DNA of 7,074 nt from Candidatus Dadabacteria bacterium RIFCSPHIGHO2_12_FULL_53_21. Lineage in GTDB: Bacteria; Desulfobacterota_D; UBA1144; Nemesobacterales; UBA2774. This document shows positions 6,546 to 7,074 of this stretch, in pieces (the stretch's first letter is position 1; the number at the start of each line of letters is the position of its first letter). The translations under genes were made by a program, and so were the position numbers. The notes under the pieces are model-generated. The model ran no database searches and was not told the DNA's origin. It saw only the letters and a list, made by a program, of their open reading frames with translations. Location of the stretch: assembly GCA_001775255.1 (NCBI GenBank), contig MFCJ01000086.1, positions 5,886-12,959 on the forward strand, written 5' to 3'.

Positions 6546-7074
6546 TCAATACTCCTCGGGGTCGAGCTTCAGGGCCTCGTTGAACCTGTTGATCATGTTG
6601 TAGAGCGCGGCGATCATCGTGATCTCGACCACCTGCGAATCGCTCCAGTGCTTCTTTAGCTCGCCGTACACCGCGTCCGGGATACTGCCGGGGTTTACGG
6701 TCAGCGCTTCGGCATAACCGAGCGCCGCCTTCTCGGCGTCGCTTATGTGTGCGCTCCCCGGATTATTCATCTCGTCGATCTCGCCCCGGGAAAACCCCAT
6801 TTTTGAGCTTATCTGCTCGTGCGCGTGGCAGCAGTAAGCGGAGCGGTTAATCTTCGAGACCCTGAGTATGATCCTCTCCTTCAGCTTCGGGTCGAGCTCG
6901 TCCGGCTGCTGCACGGCCGCGACGAACGGGCCTATCGTGCCGAGTATGGAAGGCTTGTGGGCGAGCGCCTTGTAGATGTTAGTGACCTTGCCCCTCTTGA
7001 GCCGCATCCTCTCGAACGCTTCCTTTACTACGGGATTATCCGTGGTCTCTTCTTCTATGTACTTTACCCTTGCC
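6546..7074 (-). CDS. AhpD-like / carboxymuconolactone decarboxylase family protein (5' edge cut)
   Basis: The reading frame is open from the window edge to the TGA at 6546-6548. The first full codons read A-R-V-K-Y-I-E-E-E, a typical start for this family, and the base just before them at 7074 is G on the coding strand. The true ATG therefore probably straddles the edge, giving about 176 residues. An internal Met at 7005-7007 would cut off this conserved N-terminus and is less likely. The family forms all-helical oligomers, often acting as thiol peroxidases. Here the redox segment reads S-A-Y-C-C-H-A-H (6819-6842). Compared with the usual C-x-x-C-x-x-x-H, the first cysteine is serine, while the second cysteine and the histidine are kept and an extra cysteine is added. 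Peroxidase activity by the standard mechanism is therefore doubtful. The C-terminus, YNMINRFNEALKLDPEEY, is typical of the family. The gene converges on the ABC pair with 93 bases between. Confidence 0.85.
   Translation of the reverse strand, partial: ARVKYIEEETTDNPVVKEAFERMRLKRGKVTNIYKALAHKPSILGTIGPFVAAVQQPDELDPKLKERIILRVSKINRSAYCCHAHEQISSKMGFSRGEIDEMNNPGSAHISDAEKAALGYAEALTVNPGSIPDAVYGELKKHWSDSQVVEITMIAALYNMINRFNEALKLDPEEY

Noticed and set aside
1..7074. CRISPR array, tRNA or rRNA gene
   Set aside because: No regularly spaced short repeats, cloverleaf-compatible segment with a conserved T-arm, or rRNA-like sequence was found on either strand by eye.

Overview
The window looks like a chromosomal segment from a moderately GC-rich Gram-negative bacterium. 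The three housekeeping-type loci (glutamate dehydrogenase, YadG/YadH-type ABC transporter, AhpD-like protein) are roughly 60-70% GC in the rows I counted. They use AGG for Arg and ATA for Ile freely, a habit I associate with deltaproteobacteria-like and related candidate lineages. That placement is a low-confidence inference; there is no rRNA or other marker gene here.

Layout. Positions 1-672 hold no convincing gene but much DNA structure: a nested inverted-repeat element (17-151), two further hairpins, a degenerate dispersed-repeat copy (about 271-335), a GC-rich GAGAGGG-type repeat (355-398), a second dispersed-repeat copy (413-534) and the leader of the next gene. Then follow a Glu/Leu/Phe/Val dehydrogenase (673-1929), a Gfo/Idh/MocA oxidoreductase (2142-3230) and a family 2 glycosyltransferase (3280-4236). 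A 531-base gap comes next, with a decayed copy of the dehydrogenase 3' end (4292-4348) and a full copy of the dispersed repeat (4428-4591). The ABC ATPase and permease pair (4768-6452, 4-base overlap) follows. Converging on it from the right is an AhpD/carboxymuconolactone decarboxylase-like gene that runs off the window edge (6546-7074, minus strand).

Most notable observation. The last ten codons of the dehydrogenase, its stop codon and six bases beyond it recur at 4313-4348, with four differences in 36 bases, all synonymous. The two copies lie in direct orientation and bracket a lower-GC pair of genes (sampled rows 38-52% GC). This fits either a small cassette that entered at the 3' end of gdh and rebuilt it, or the relic of a gdh duplication. 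No integrase is visible between the copies, so the mechanism is open.

How the genes work together. The dehydrogenase links amino acids to 2-oxo acids. The oxidoreductase and glycosyltransferase are probably co-transcribed and suggest sugar modification followed by glycan assembly. YadG/YadH-type pairs form an ABC-2 exporter of undefined substrate. The AhpD-like protein lacks the first cysteine of the usual redox pair. I see no single defined pathway joining all of them.
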